A stretch of DNA of 64,000 bases from Phoronis australis (taxonomy: Eukaryota; Phoronida; Phoronidae): contig NMRA01000565.1 of NCBI GenBank assembly GCA_002633005.1, forward strand, positions 187,847-251,846, given 5' to 3'. A program made the translations under genes and the position numbers. Below the pieces are notes generated by a model, which saw only the letters and a program-made list of their open reading frames with translations, had not been told where the DNA came from and did not search any database. Below are positions 33,201 through 48,200 of this stretch, in pieces. Position 1 is the first letter of the stretch; every line of letters starts with the position of its first letter.

Positions 33201-36200
33201 TGTTTATAATAACTTCTTTGGCTCCCCTTCGATAAATTGCCCTTTTGTAGAACTATTTTTGAGTGGAATCACACAGTGTTGTCGATTTCCACGACACGTT
33301 TGGCAGTTCTAGGAGAGACAACTCGAGGACGAGGCGGTCACGCCACCTGGTATCTACCCCCCATCTGTACATCCACTTGGCAGACCACCCACCGCACTTA
33401 TTTTTGTTGCAACAAAAGTTTTGCCATTATATTTTGAGAGGCGAACAAAAGGTTGTTGGGTTGTTTACCGGCAACGCTTGGAGATTTGCAAACAATGGCA
33501 CGTTTGGCCGGTTTGCTCACGAAAGTCTCGCACCAATATTCCTGCATAGAAGCTAACCACCTGCGTACTACATAATTTAGTCAAAGATTCCAACGATCGC
33601 CTTTGTAGAAACGAGATGGCTCAACTCAAGGGTGAAATTACTAAAACAGTACTCAATACAACTTGTTCCTTTACGGGGTCTGCTAAGGTTTCTGAAGTCA
33701 CAGAAAAAAGAACGAGTTCGTGAAATGACCTCACCGTCTTGTTTGTACACGTGACAACGTATGCGCTGGATGCAACTTCTGATGTCTGATGTAAAGATGG
33801 CCGCGCCGGTCGTTTCGCACATGATCGACAAATACTAAAGAAAAAAAAAGTAATTATATTTAAATACAGAGAGCCCAAGATCAAACTGTTATTTTTAGCC
33901 ATTGCACCGTTCATCATTCATCCACGAGATGCATATTTAGCCACGGCAATATAAGAAATAAAGACAATCTGTTTTGTCAAAAATAAGTTGCCTCAAATAT
34001 TCCTAACGTGGTGAAGTTCTTTGCATTGCCAAAAAGTACAGCGGAGACATTACGTTGGAGACGATGAGATACTTTCAATTCCCGTTTTACCATTTTCATA
34101 TATACATGTATTTAAATTTGAGATGACAGTTCAGATGAAGCGATTATGAGGATCACTACTTTTGCTAAAGACATAAATTTCAACACAAAACGGCAAAATC
34201 AGCGACCTCATCTAGCAACCAGATTCCAAATTCATCTTCCGCAAGGACATTGAGAATCGATTCCAATAACGTCTTGTACATGTATCTGGGCACTACACAC
34301 GGACGGCGCAAACAAACACTCTTCCTACTGAGAATATCCCCAAACAGACATCAAATTGTGTAATACTATGCCCATAGGCAAGGACAACTTATTGGAGTCA
34401 CAGTTCAGCTGCTAATAGTATCCGGAGGTGTTTGTTCTTTAAACGTGCGCCAGACCCTTCCTCTCTTAGAGAGAAGCGATAGTTAGATGCCCGACATTTA
34501 TTTATTTCAGTCCTACGGCAGGCCAACGTAGGATATCGTACAATATGGGAAACGAAAAAAATCGCCCAAGCCAATCGTCGGCTCTAAACTAGTGTGGGTT
34601 ATTACACGATGTTATGTATGATTTTGCACACCACTTGCAACATTGTGTTTTCCTAGACGGCACCTAGACGACATGACGACCCAGCTTACAAAAGCGAGAC
34701 GCTTCTATTAGAAGGGTGCCTCTGTTAGAGGGCGCTTCTGTTTTAGACCCGACTATTATCAAAAACTTTTCGGTACGTTTCCCAAAATAAACAGTGTCAG
34801 GGAGACACAGAATACTTTTGGTAGGTTTTGACATGTCTACATCTTAACTGGGGGTAGCCTCGGTACCATTAAATTTTTAAAACAAATACCCGCTTCTTCC
34901 AAATCCAAGCAGCATGAGGATTTTTCTTCGCATGAGAATCAGCATAATGGCGAGCAACAAAATGATCACTGCACACAGTGAGATGGTAATGCCAACGTTT
35001 GCATCACATGTTGAGTCTTCTTGTAGACTGGGAACTGAAAATACAGGTCGGATACATTATTACAGAAACTGTATTGGTAAGCAACCAGCATTTGGATGTT
35101 AAATATCATAAACTGGATACAATATTGTACATGTCTAGGAACGTTCAAAGTATTTGGGAAGTAATGAGGCGAAAAATCGGTCGGACAGGCACAAGAAGAC
35201 CTTCAACATCCAAGTTTGTACGTACACGAAAACACATAGGAAAACTGGAACGTTGTAAAACGTTACGATACATTGCAGAAAAGAAATTTAAAACGACGCG
35301 TACCTTCTGTTCCCAGTGTTGTTCGCACGATGATCGTGCGTCTCAAAAGGAATTTTATTAATGCATCTGAAGAGATTTAATAGCTTTTAGTATTTCTGTT
35401 GCTATGAAACAAGCCAAAAATTAAAAAAACATATTTTTCTGTAATTGGGTTTGTATGAAATGGGTGGAAGACCGTCTCCGCCGTTGTTGTTTTCGCCAGT
35501 GCGATACTGAGGAGTTGTGAGGAAAGTCCACCTCGAACAGCCTTTTTCAGACAAGAAAAGGTGTGTTTGTTGAGGCTTTGATAACAGCAACTTGATTAAG
35601 AACGTGTCTGTGTTCAAATTTCCTATACACGTGAAAGTTGTACGGAAATGGCATCGGTTTGTGCGCCGCACGAGAGTGCAGAATGTCAGTGTGGAACAAG
35701 CAATTCAGTCGGAAGCCACTGCACACTTTGTTTGGCACATTTCAAAGAATCGTGTCTTGATCACACACAAAAACGGTGTCACGATGAAGGACTCGCCACC
35801 TTGTAAGTGCATTCTTAAATTTTATAAATAATGAACAAACTGCTTCGATTCTAGAGCGAGTGATGCCAGGATCTCCACCCCGGCCCAGATTGGCTCATTC
35901 CTCATGGCAATAGTGAATACGAGTAACCCAGGTTTCCCTGTGGCCTTTGTCTGTGATTATTAAGCGTCTATTTTGTGAATATTAACGGATTGTTCTGAAA
36001 CCCCTTCGATCCCAGACCCCTCAACCCCCTCGACCCACAACCCCCTCGANCATTTCTCGTGCAAGTGGGTCGAGTTCGTACGGCCCCAAAGTTGACGAAA
36101 GTTCGCTAAATGGGAAATCAAATTCATTGTCTGATTCTTCAACTTCAGTGTTATGCCCTTATCAACTCTTCTTTCTGTCTGCATAATAATTGTCCAATTC

Positions 36201-39200
36201 TCGCTCAAAATCGTCTTTGTCTTCTGACCTGCTGTGCTCCGACACTGCAACTTTTTAATTGATTGTCAAGTGGCCAACCGTCTTCCACCCATTGCATCAT
36301 TTGGCAGGAAACATAAAAATAACCAATTTTTCTTCAAAATTAAAAAATCGCGACTATTTGGAATAAAGAGTGCTTATTTAGTCATATTTAATAGTATTCG
36401 TGTCATATTAGCTAACTGAAACCTCAAAAACTAAGAAAATGCATGGTGGGAACTCTTTAAAAACAAAACAGTCTGATTAGGAATGTTGCGACACGTGTTT
36501 GAACAACCTATAAGAGTATACAGAAAGGGTTCTGTCTGCATAAAATCAGACCGGGCTACAATTTCTACGTCACAATCCAGTACCGAAATAACTCTGTCGC
36601 ATCTCAAATGGTTTTACGAACCATTTCTTTTTTCATAAACTGTCACAAAATGGTAGTTGTGACAATTGATAACTGAATTCTCCAGGCTAAAATCATTATG
36701 AAAAACTTAAATTGCACTAAGCGACATTTCACAAAAAGATAACTTTTCTCTTGTTAGGCCCCTTTAACACAAAACTATGCTTTAGCATACATCAAACTGG
36801 GCAGTATTTGCTTTGGACATGGTAACCGAAAAAATTATATTCTAAGTCACAAACAACTCCGACAAGGACATGATTGGTTCAAGATATAGTTAACATGCAC
36901 AATATTCAGAGAAGATGGATCAAGCGAACTTAAAATCAGTTTCCAAAAATCTCAAGGGGATTAACCAGTTGAAACCTAAACATTGACAAATGTTCCATCC
37001 CGTTGTATCCAAGGTACACATGTAATAAGTCCAGTCGCCGCTAAGATGGTCGTATCTTTAATTGGTGTTGACGAACAATTCATAGGGGTGGTTTATGAAG
37101 GTTTTCAACTTGAATGTGAGTTATGATAACGTTACTTTAGTAACAATATTCCATTTTTACAAAAACACGGTGTTGCTTTCGCAATAACATTACTGCAGCC
37201 GTCTTAAAAGCGACATCACTTACAAGCTTTGATAAAACTGACTTCAGGTGCACTGAATGTGACAGTCGCGACCAGTTGTGCAGCGGAAGCCGTTAAAAGA
37301 TTAATTGAATACAGAAAATTACTTTTCGAACATTTTTTGAATTGCTACTATATCCTTCTCAACACTGCGAGTAACAGATAGTAAGCATACTTAGACCTTA
37401 CCAGGAGTTGGGAGGTGTGTGCCCACAGCAGGTCTTTGTATAATAGGTTTTGCTGCAATCATGAATATAGATATCCATACAATATTGACGTGATAGGTCA
37501 AGACTTAAACGATTGCCTGCAAAGGTAACAAAATGTTTGCTTTTGTAACGAGCACGCGCCTTAAAACAATTTCCAAGCAATCATAATCAAAACGACCAAT
37601 TAGTTATTCCTCATCTCCAAATTGGCCATGTCATAATAAAGTATCTGACGTCAGCGTTAGTCAAGAACTTCACACGTGACAACATTCAACTTCTGAGGGT
37701 TGTCAGTGACAACTTCACCAGAACACCCACCTGTAGCCCTTATTGTGACGTGTTTGGATGCTGTGAACGTTACACCCCGTATCGTGTTGGTCGCAAAACA
37801 CACGTAGACAGATTCATTGACTGCGGTGGAGAGGACAGCACTAATGACGCTACCTCTTGAGTCAATCTGGCGCCAACTGTACAGGTGAGGCGCGGGAATG
37901 GGCGGAGACGACGGGTTGACACCACAAGTTAAACTGACTTGATCATTGATGTAGTAGTCAAATGGTGAAGTACACTGAGTGGTGGACGTCTTGCACACTT
38001 GAATATTGGCATCGGATACAGGCACAGGTGCTGGTTGAAGAAGGAAACGTAGAAGAAACCACGACAAAATCTAATCAACGTTCATAAACCGTGAAAGACT
38101 ACGGTTTGTGGCTAACAGTGTTGGCTATTTTCAGGAATTTTAAAGATTACTGGAAAAATTATTATCCAGTTTAATATTGAGTTATCTTTTAAACGAACAT
38201 GGACGCCACATTAAACAAAAAAACATGTCATAGTACTACATAAAGACAGCCTCCAGCGGCTAAAACACCTTTTGACACCAGAAATGCAAGTATTGTTCAT
38301 AAAAATGTTTTTGCTTCTTACATACCACAGAATGTTATTTGCGACGCAAATTACATCGCTCATAATTTGTAGTCCCTTCGAGCGCCCCAGAAAAAAATAT
38401 CAACCAATCAGCGTAAAATGGTTCATATGACATCATCGTGGCGACGAAATTACTCTTAAGCCACACTACGTAACATCTGAGTGTCATTTCTTGGACGTTC
38501 TGTAGTTGTCGATCTCTGGGGTAAAATGCCGCGTTGTGTGGTGTATGGGTGTAGCAATGTCAGCGGCAATGGCATACATATGCACAACTTTCCCACCGAT
38601 CCCATCGTGTGCGGTGCGTGGAATAGATTCGTGTCCGCAACAATTAAGGAAGGACTGGCGACAGAATTTCCGATCAGCAAGATCTGTTATAGACCATAGG
38701 CGTCCTCAGCTTCTGATCGTTTCCAATGCACTAAATATATACTAAAAGTTATGACAGTCGGGACAAGGAATTCCACGGGTGTTTCACTTCAGCCGTTCAT
38801 ATCAAACACAGAACTCAATAAATTTACACAAAACAGGGGTCCAGCAAACCATGAGCATTCGTTTTCTCTTCGGATAGCATTCACAGTGTCCTGTTTCAGC
38901 GAGTTTGCATCAAATTCGTGGTCAAAGCACACAATTCTTCCCAAAAAGCCGCTGGGAAATGTCAGTGTGCCAAACGCGAGTCCGTAGGCCAACGGAATTA
39001 TTCGATGAGTTACGGATGGACGGCAATTGCCGGTTTATCACGGAAGGTTACGAATAAGCGTAGAAATTGTGACAGTACGCAGCGGCTTTTTGGGAAGATT
39101 TTTGCGCTTTGTCCGCGAATTTGTTGCGAACCCGCTGGAGCAGGACACCGTAAATGCCNAACCGACATAGGTGTGGGGCCGGGGACAATCGAGAAATGAA

Positions 39201-42200
39201 AGACTAAGTAATACGAATAAGAGGGAAAATTCAAGAGCATATTTAACAACTCTGTATCAGTGCATGATTTACTTTTTGAGGACCCTGGCCAGGGCATTGT
39301 TGTTAGGGTCTCCACTTTTGCAGCACTGGTCATCTAAACGCACTTGAAAACATGCACTAGTCATTCATACATATATTTCAAAAAATCGAGAAAATTTGTA
39401 AAGCGAGGCTTTTGCGGAGCCTAGTAATTCAATTTTGCGAAAGCAATACTATATTTCCCCAGAGGCCACTCTCTGGCAACGGATAACACAGACAACTTTC
39501 GCTTTAGGTTTTTTCACGAAATTGCATATCAATTGAGAAAAATTGATGACCTGACAGATAACACGAATTGCTGCGCATTTCTTAATTTTTTTGAAAATAT
39601 ATACATTTTCATATTTTGGAGCTCCGCCCTTAGTGAAGTAGGCCATTGATGACAATGAACTGGCCGCCTTTTTGTGTTTTTATTGAAAAAATTCTTAAGG
39701 GGCCGCTCACGGAAAGAGGGCACAGTGTTGGAATCGATTACCTCTATTTTCCTGTTTGTTTGTGAAATCTTGCAACCAGCTTTCATGTTGAAAAAGGTCA
39801 CGTAATGCACCGTCTTGTGACCACAAGGCGGTAGAATGAACTGTCACTCTTTTCCAAGCTTAATGATGTTTGGCCTTTCATCCTAACGTGTCCCATTTCA
39901 GACAGGACCCACTCTCGGCGGAGCAGTTCGGAGGAATATCCCTTTGTCCCTCAAAACATCTAAATCCGACACTGCCAAGTGTTCACGAGGAAGTTGACAT
40001 TCCAAATTCATCAATATACACAAAAGTCACAGCATTATCAACTGAAGAAATTGGACCCAAACAACCAAAAATGTGAAAAAATGGAACTTAATTAAATGAC
40101 CGCCATCGAAAGGGTGGAATATTTTGAAGAACATGAAGCCCACTACTTCTGAATTACAGAAAAGGACTATTTCCGATGGTTATTTATGTAATAATGTTAT
40201 TGTTTCCCATAGTATCACACGAATAGTATCTCTTTTGAACATGGTTACTATGAGTTGTTTGTAAGGAATTCCCACATGTGGACAACGCTGCTGTCTAGGC
40301 TACCATTTGTGATGACCGTGTACATGTCAAAAGGGGGTACTCAAAGAACTCTCGCAATCATAAACAAAGATTTCAGTGCTTTTCAGTAAGAGGAGTTCAT
40401 GTTTACTTCGTGTACCATTATAGGTACCTCTGAAATGAGCAAAAATACACCCTAATAGGAATGCCTCATCTCCCACGTTCCCCCGGTTACCCCTGAAAAA
40501 AAGCTGCAAGCTTGTCTGCGGAAATTGCCTATAACATTCAGTTTTCATAAACAAATTCGTTGATTCCTGATTTACTTGTTTATGTATCTATGAAAATCGA
40601 CAGATTCATAGATGATCCTTGAGAATTAGAAGCTAAGCTTGTAAAAAATGATGATGTTTCAGTGAAATTAATTGCACCCAGCAGTTGGAAAAACTCTATA
40701 ATCCGATCCTAAAATTACTGTCACAGATATTGATGAAGTTCGGAAAAACAAGTTCTAAAAGTCTTAAAATAATTAAAATTAAACTTATTGCTTGAAAAGG
40801 TTGTCTTTGCACTTCCTTGGTGTTTTTAGTTTTCAGTAGTATTGCGCAATGAATTTTGTTCTTTAAAACTTAATTTTTGCTTGCCCTGATTCCCGTATGA
40901 CTGCCACACCCACGTTACAAATAAGATGTAGCCATGCAGTAGGCCCGCGCACAATCTCAGTAATCCACGGGAACTGAACTCCAGACGTTGAAGCGAGTAC
41001 TTTGGGACACAGTGTGTATCATTTTCCTTACAAACCAGAAACTGGACTGCCAGCATAGTTCTAGCGAGGAATTTTGAAACAGTCCCTAAGGCACTATGTA
41101 CCAGGGACCTCGGGACCTCACCTTTTCAAAAAACTCCTTCAAAGAAAGACCATAATGAAATAAAGTTTTCCCGAAACTGGATCACAATAAAGCGAATCTT
41201 GACCTAGGAGCCAGCACAGACGGGTATGTACTGTACGAGCTAAGCTGCCTGTCTCAAGCTGACCAGCAACTAAGCAACTGTTAGACCTCAGCTACCAGGG
41301 GCGGATCCAGGATTTTGAGTTACGGGGGGCAGGGCAGAATACTAGCCAGGATTTTGCTCGTCAGACATTCGCAACCCCGTACTGACAAAACGAATCTAGG
41401 CGAATTTTAGGGGGGCCATGGCCCCCTTGCCCTCCCTTAAATCCACCACTGGCTTCAGTTACTTGTGGCAGCTCCTCGCTACCCGTCAGTGCACTGGTCC
41501 TAGGCCCATTCTTACTCTTCGTGTTAGTTCACGGTTACTCAACTCTTGATGGCTCCATCCCCGGGACTGTCCACCGCATAGGGTGGACGTAGGAGATCCG
41601 GTACAAATGTGGTGGCATCGGGAGCACGGGGGGGGGGGGNCCCCCCAATAATTTTTGGCTTTCTACGGGCCTGTGTAGTGTATTGGATTGGAGACTAAAT
41701 TAAACGACCAGCCATCGCTGCTACCAATACAATGGAGACACGGTGAAAGTCAAATTTGTTGTAACTATGATGTCATACACTTCGATTGCTGCTTACGCCA
41801 TCTCAAGTTTTTTTTTTGGCGCTAAAAGATAGTTGAGTCAAAAAATGGCCCCCGTGCACCGACTGGACTTCAACTTTTAAGTTGCGTTTTGCAAAGAAAA
41901 ATATGTGTGAAAACCAAAAAAGATGTTAACAAGCCGAAAAAGTGACCCACGTGCGTTTTTATGCAAATTAGTGCCGCCATTACCGATTTTTCGTTATTTG
42001 ATTATATCTCACTTCCTTGTTGTTGTAAATGAACAAATCAAGTGTCAAAATCGATATTTTCAGGGTCAAGCATTACGATGGAATAATTTTCTTCATAATC
42101 TATTACATATAATTTGTATTATACGGTTGTTAACGATCAATACTACACTGAAAGTGTACATAAGACAATATAAACACTGAATGCGCAACTTTCAGTGTTT

Positions 42201-45200
42201 ATACAATCAGCTCTTAAATGAGCCACATTTCAACAAATGCTTTAAATATGTCATGGAAAAAAACGCGGGGAAATAGCTGCAGAAATATGGACAATCATTA
42301 GGTGTTGATGTCAGTGATTACATGTTCTAACACTCCATGTCACTTTCATTGCTTTCCGTGAAACTTCCATACTACTCTCCACTTTCTTCTTCTGTGTCCA
42401 CTTCACAAACATGGGTGAGCAAGAAATCAATCAGCAAGTTTGGTAAGATAGGACAAAACGACCACACAGGTTGTAACACTCTTTCATCAGTCCGCATCCA
42501 CCCCTGTCCTTCGTCAAAAGGTTTTGGCTTCTCATTTATGGGTTCGCAAGCACGCTTGTACAAGGTGATACGGTGATTTACTCGTTGGATGTGAAGTTTC
42601 TGTTCAGACTGGCACGAGGGAAGTCAAGCAAGGTCATTCCATGAGTTGTGAGGAATTCATCTTCACCAACCCTTTGACGTAGCATCTTGGCACGGGTAGC
42701 ATCTATCGATGACTCACGACTCTGACCGTACATGAGGCAGTAAAATTCTTTCAACTTACCTCTCAATCAACATCAAGGTGCCTGAATGCACGTTGGAGTT
42801 TTGGATTCATTTCTAGCTTTTTAAAGGGGCCAACCTTTCCTTTAAGTTTAAACGTACTGGTGCAATCCTCTCCAGTGTATTCATAAAATCCAAGTAGAGC
42901 TTCACAGTAGTATTTTCCCAAGGATTTTCTAGGTCGGAGAAATTCAGTAGTCGCCCCAGAACCTAGATATAAAGTCAACTTTATAGCATGCCAGCAGCAA
43001 AATGACAGACCTCGTTTCTGTACCCAAGTGAGGCAGCGTGCTGGAGGTACAAAACAATTCTTAAGTCAGGTTCTTATTGGTTACTGTAGATATGTAGGAT
43101 CACCTGAGTATGAACCGGAAACATCAAATCACTTTTATTATTAATTGATGACATCGCAAATTAGTAAAGTAAGAAATAATCAGAAAGTCCTGTCCAGAAA
43201 AAGATTATAGACTTCATCGCCATCTGATGCCCTTCTACAATCAGGGTGGCCATCTCGGTTTTCTTCTACCTGGAAACGGCCTTCTCACTACTCCAGGCTT
43301 GCAGTAACAGTTGGCAGAGTTGCTTTTTGTTGTCATCGTTTGCAAGAAAAGTTTTGAAGTCATACGGCTTATGTGTAGCTGGTCCACCCAAAATTGTTTT
43401 CTCTGAACTGCCACGTCACAACCGTTCCTGGGCTTTGATAGATTCAGGGTAGTAGCTGTCAGTTGAGAACAAGAAGTACTTCTTCGACACCGTTTGGTCA
43501 AGTACTTGTAAACAGACATTACCACATGTTGGAGGAGATTAGCTAACGTGTGGAAAAGAGCAAAACCATCTTGGATGAACAGAACATCCTCAGGACAATG
43601 AAAGTCTTCTGGCACAATGTCCTTCAGAAGATAATGCGAAATGGAGGCGTTGTTGGCCTTGGAAAATATAACTGGTTTTCCAAGACTAGGGGGCATGGGT
43701 ATCAAAAATTACTTCATGAGTTCTAGCATGTTCAATAGCTCACCCAGTGTCTGGGATTTAACAGATTGTTCTAAAACCCCTTTGGTTCCCACCACTCCCT
43801 CGACCCACAACCCCCACGACCCACAACCCCCACGACCCACAGCCCACGACCCACATCCTCCACGACCCACAACCCCCAACCTGTGGTAATAGATGCATCT
43901 GCGCTTTTTATACATTTCATAATCGTATTACGTCTCGGAGTGACTATCGTGACTATCCCTCAGGACTTACCTACACGAAAATCTGATCTAGCTCACGTCT
44001 GGTGGTTAAAACAGAAAGTGACGTAAGGACATGATGTGATATAGCCCATTGTGAGCGTGCTATTGTTGCCATGGAAACAGTTCCACGACTAGCTACCAAT
44101 GGCCTTGTTCTACTAAACTTCCATTTTCCTTTAATTTGTACCCTTAGTACCCCTGCAAAATTATGTGAGAAAGTTACTGGTGAACCTTATACTGCATTGC
44201 AAAAACGACTAAAATATAGATGGCATAATGAGAAATCTGGTGTATTTTTAGAAAAATTACGAAGCCAGGAAGGAAACGATAAGTGTCGAGAAATTATGAG
44301 CTGTGTTGATATCGACATCAATGGGAGTGTTTTAACAAAGGCTTAGTAGACTTGCTCCAGTCATGTGGAGCGGGCATGCTCATGAGGCAAGACAGGCGTG
44401 TAAGTAAACCACGTAGACCTGCATGGTTTGACAGTGAGTGTAAAGAGATGAAACTATACAAAAGAAGCGTCTACTGCGAAAATTTAGGGTGTCTCGGAGT
44501 GACTTAGACCTGAGAAATTATCTTGCTAGTAGAAATGAGTACACAAAGTTATATAAAAAGACGAAAAAGTGATACTATACCGATAAACAAAGTGAGCTTT
44601 GTGAGTCAGTGGGCAATCCTAATAGATTTTGGAATATTATAAAACAAAGCTTGTCAGAGCCAGTACACACTACAAAGCCTGATAATAATATTACTGAATT
44701 GGAATGGTTTAGATGTTTCAGTACCCTGTTTAATATTAACAGAACAGAAGGTCGCAGTGAAACTTTTGATGACCTAGTTAGACAGACTCTTGATGAGCAT
44801 AACGTACCGTGTGAGCGTTGTAGGCACCCACAGAGTGAACGTGATGTAACCAGTGGCTTTGACATGTATGAACTAAATGCCTGTATTAGCGCAGATGAAA
44901 TAGTAGATGGCATACCGGCTGAATTCTATAAGTGCTTCCCTGAGGCCCTAGTAGAACTTCTCCACAAACTTTTTAATAGAATGTTCAATACCGGGCATTA
45001 TCCATCCCAATGGTCAAAAAGTATAAGTGTGCCGTGTTACAAGAAGGGAGACAAATTTAATCCAAATAATTACATAGGATCTCCGTTATACAAAGTAATA
45101 ATAAAAAATTTACAACTATTCTTTATTCTCGTATAACTGAATGGTCGAATAACACGAAATGTATCCCGGAAGAACAAACAGGCTTTAGGACTGGGTACTC

Positions 45201-48200
45201 TACAATCGATAGCATTTTTAACCTACAGCGTATCATCCAGAAACATGGCAGTAAACGGAAGGGGAAAGTATACTGTGCATTCGTTGATTTTAGTAAGGCA
45301 TTTGATAGTGTAGATACTTCCCGTTTATTTTATGCCCTTTTAACCAAAGGTTTGCATGGAAATATATTTAACATTTTACGCAGTATGTACGACTCTATAC
45401 AATCGTGTGTTATGGTAGTCTCAGACCACACCCTATTTCAACTGTACAGTTGGTGTCCGGCAAGGATGTGTTTTAAGTCCGTGGCTGTTCTCGGTGTTTG
45501 TTAGTACACTAGTGTCTGATATTAGAGGAAATGTAGGCAGATGTATACGTGTCTCTCCGGGTTGTGATATAGGTTCTCTGTTTTTGCTGATGATTTAGTG
45601 CTGTTGTCGAATACTGTTGCTGGGCTACAGATGAAGCTCAATGTCCTCGAAAAGTTTTGTCGAGACTGGAACTTGCAATTTAATTTGGAGAAAACGAATG
45701 TTGTGGTATTTAAGCGAGGGGGCATACTTTCAAGTAATGAAAGGTGGGTTTTTGGAGATAAGAAAGTAGATACCAAATCGTACTACAAGTACCTAGGAGT
45801 CACATTCTCCTGCAGACTTAAAGGAGAATGCCACCCAAAAAACAACCTATTTTGTATCAGTTTAGATCGAGTACTTCTACTCGATAACGGCAGGTTCGGT
45901 TGCGTTACCTGACACCTGACGGAAGACGGAGGTGTTGAAATTATCCAATGACGTCATTGGTTTCACACACAGGCTATTCAGCAGTTCACAACACGGGTTA
46001 CTGGTTTCAGCTTATCACTTGAATTGATCGTTTAACACCGATAAATCATCAAAATTCGATGTAAAAACCCTTAAAAACACACAGAGTTCTTATAAAAACG
46101 TGTTGTTTTATTTCGCTGTTACGGATTTATTGGTATTTGGACACATCGTAGCCTTCAAAATTCGACAGGAGTTTGGGGTCTTTTCGGAGATAAATTCAAA
46201 GTATTCTTACGTGAAATACAGATAGGAGAATCTAGATCTGTCTTGTTTATACTTGTGATTTTTTGAGTTCTAAACACACAAAACTCTTGTTATCCCGGAC
46301 AGTGGCTCGGAACCCGATCAGGCCCGTCGCAGCCGGACTGACTCGCTATCCCGGCAAGTGGCTCGGAACCTGATCTGGCTCGTCGTGGCCGCCGGGACTG
46401 TCACGAACATAAACCAGCTTGAACTAAACCTCCAGTCACGAAAAGACTGTAATAGTGAGCCAAAGAAATAGTGTGCACGTAATTATTTATGTGAATTGGC
46501 CACGAAACTGCAAATCTACTTACTTCTCGGGAACCGAGAAATCGGCCCCTTCCACAGACTGTCAGGGCAAAGGTTGTACAGTAACAATGATTTGAATAAA
46601 GTATTTGTATTCTAGATTCCCCTAACATGTGACAATAGCATATAAAATCGAGTAATTGTTCCACAACAGCTTTTTAGTGTCAGCAAACACTGAATTAGCA
46701 TGCGCTCACACGGCCTCGGGGCCCGGTCATTTACCTTTGTTGCCGGTAACCCAGTGGTTTATTCATTGCTGGCTTTTCAAAACATTTGCAGTCACGAGCA
46801 CTCCAAGGCATTACAAATTGTATCTAATGAGACAGACTTTGTTTCAGTTTCATATAAGCATCGGTTAGGATCATTATAGGGTGAGAATAATTCATTTTGA
46901 AACAGAACGCAGAATAATAAACGTCTACATGGCAACTCGCCCGGCGCCAATCCCGACTTAGTCAAGAGCTCATCCGACGAAGACTTCACGGGTCGGATCG
47001 TTCGGTTTCAAACGCTATCAGTTCTAACCGGAATACACAGATCAAGAAATACTAGAGAGGCGCCGTGAACATGCATAAGCAACGGAACGTATGGATAGTT
47101 CTTTGGTAAGCCGGAATTCGTCATAGAGATCACTGTCGACGAAATGCCGGTCACAGACACGGAGATGTTTCACAGCCTCACACTTGCTATTAACAGCATA
47201 CCTTACATTCTTCACTACCGCAAGCCGCTTCCTAAGCATTTCGGGCTCTCGAGGAAGTCGAAAAAACGATATACCCGCTTTCTTCGCAGCTTCATAGTTC
47301 AGACAAGCGGGAACCGATACACCGCAATATAGCGGCATTTCCCCTGCAGACGAACCACTGACGTCGCTGAGTCGTTTCTCACCTTCCTTACAGGTTAACG
47401 CGACACCTCTCGGCAAGGTGAGGTCGACCGTATAAGAGGCGATGTGGATAGAGACCGATTGAAACGGTAAAAAAGGTGTAATTAAATCGGGTGGCATTCT
47501 GCTTTAAATGGACAGAGTGTTGTGGACTACTTGCAAGTCAAGCTCGAAAAGCAATGAACGTTATTAAAGTCACTCTTTGAAATATTAACTATATTTCCCA
47601 TGGAGTGCATTTTAAACTATTTGACTCTATGACAATGCCCATATTAACATATGGTGCAGAAATATGGGAAACGTAAATATGTGAATCTATTGAAAAAGTT
47701 CATAATGATTTCTGTAAATATGTTCTGAGACTGAGCATTAAAACGCCAAATGCTATGGCTCGTGGTGAATGTGGGAGACAATTGTTAATTACAAAATATA
47801 TGTGTAAACCAATTATCTATTGGACAAAATTACTGGATATGGAAGAACATAGGTACCCACTGAAGTGTTGTAGTATGCTTTGGGAACAAAGTGAAAATGG
47901 TAATTGTAACTGGGCACATCGTGTCAAAGAAATTTTGTATAGGTACGGCTATGGAGAAGTGTGGTTATTTGGCCCAGGCAATAGTGCTGGGTTTATTATG
48001 GTATTCAAACAGAGATTACTGGATTGTGGCGTACAGGATTGGCAACTGGAAATAGGTAGCTCAAATAAATATGAATTTTATGGTTTTATTAAACTTGATC
48101 TTGTCAGCGAGCAATATGTGAATTGTTTAAGCGCCTATTTGAGAAAAATACTTACGCAATCTCGGTGTTCAGGTCACTCACTTAATATAGAGAAAGGGAG

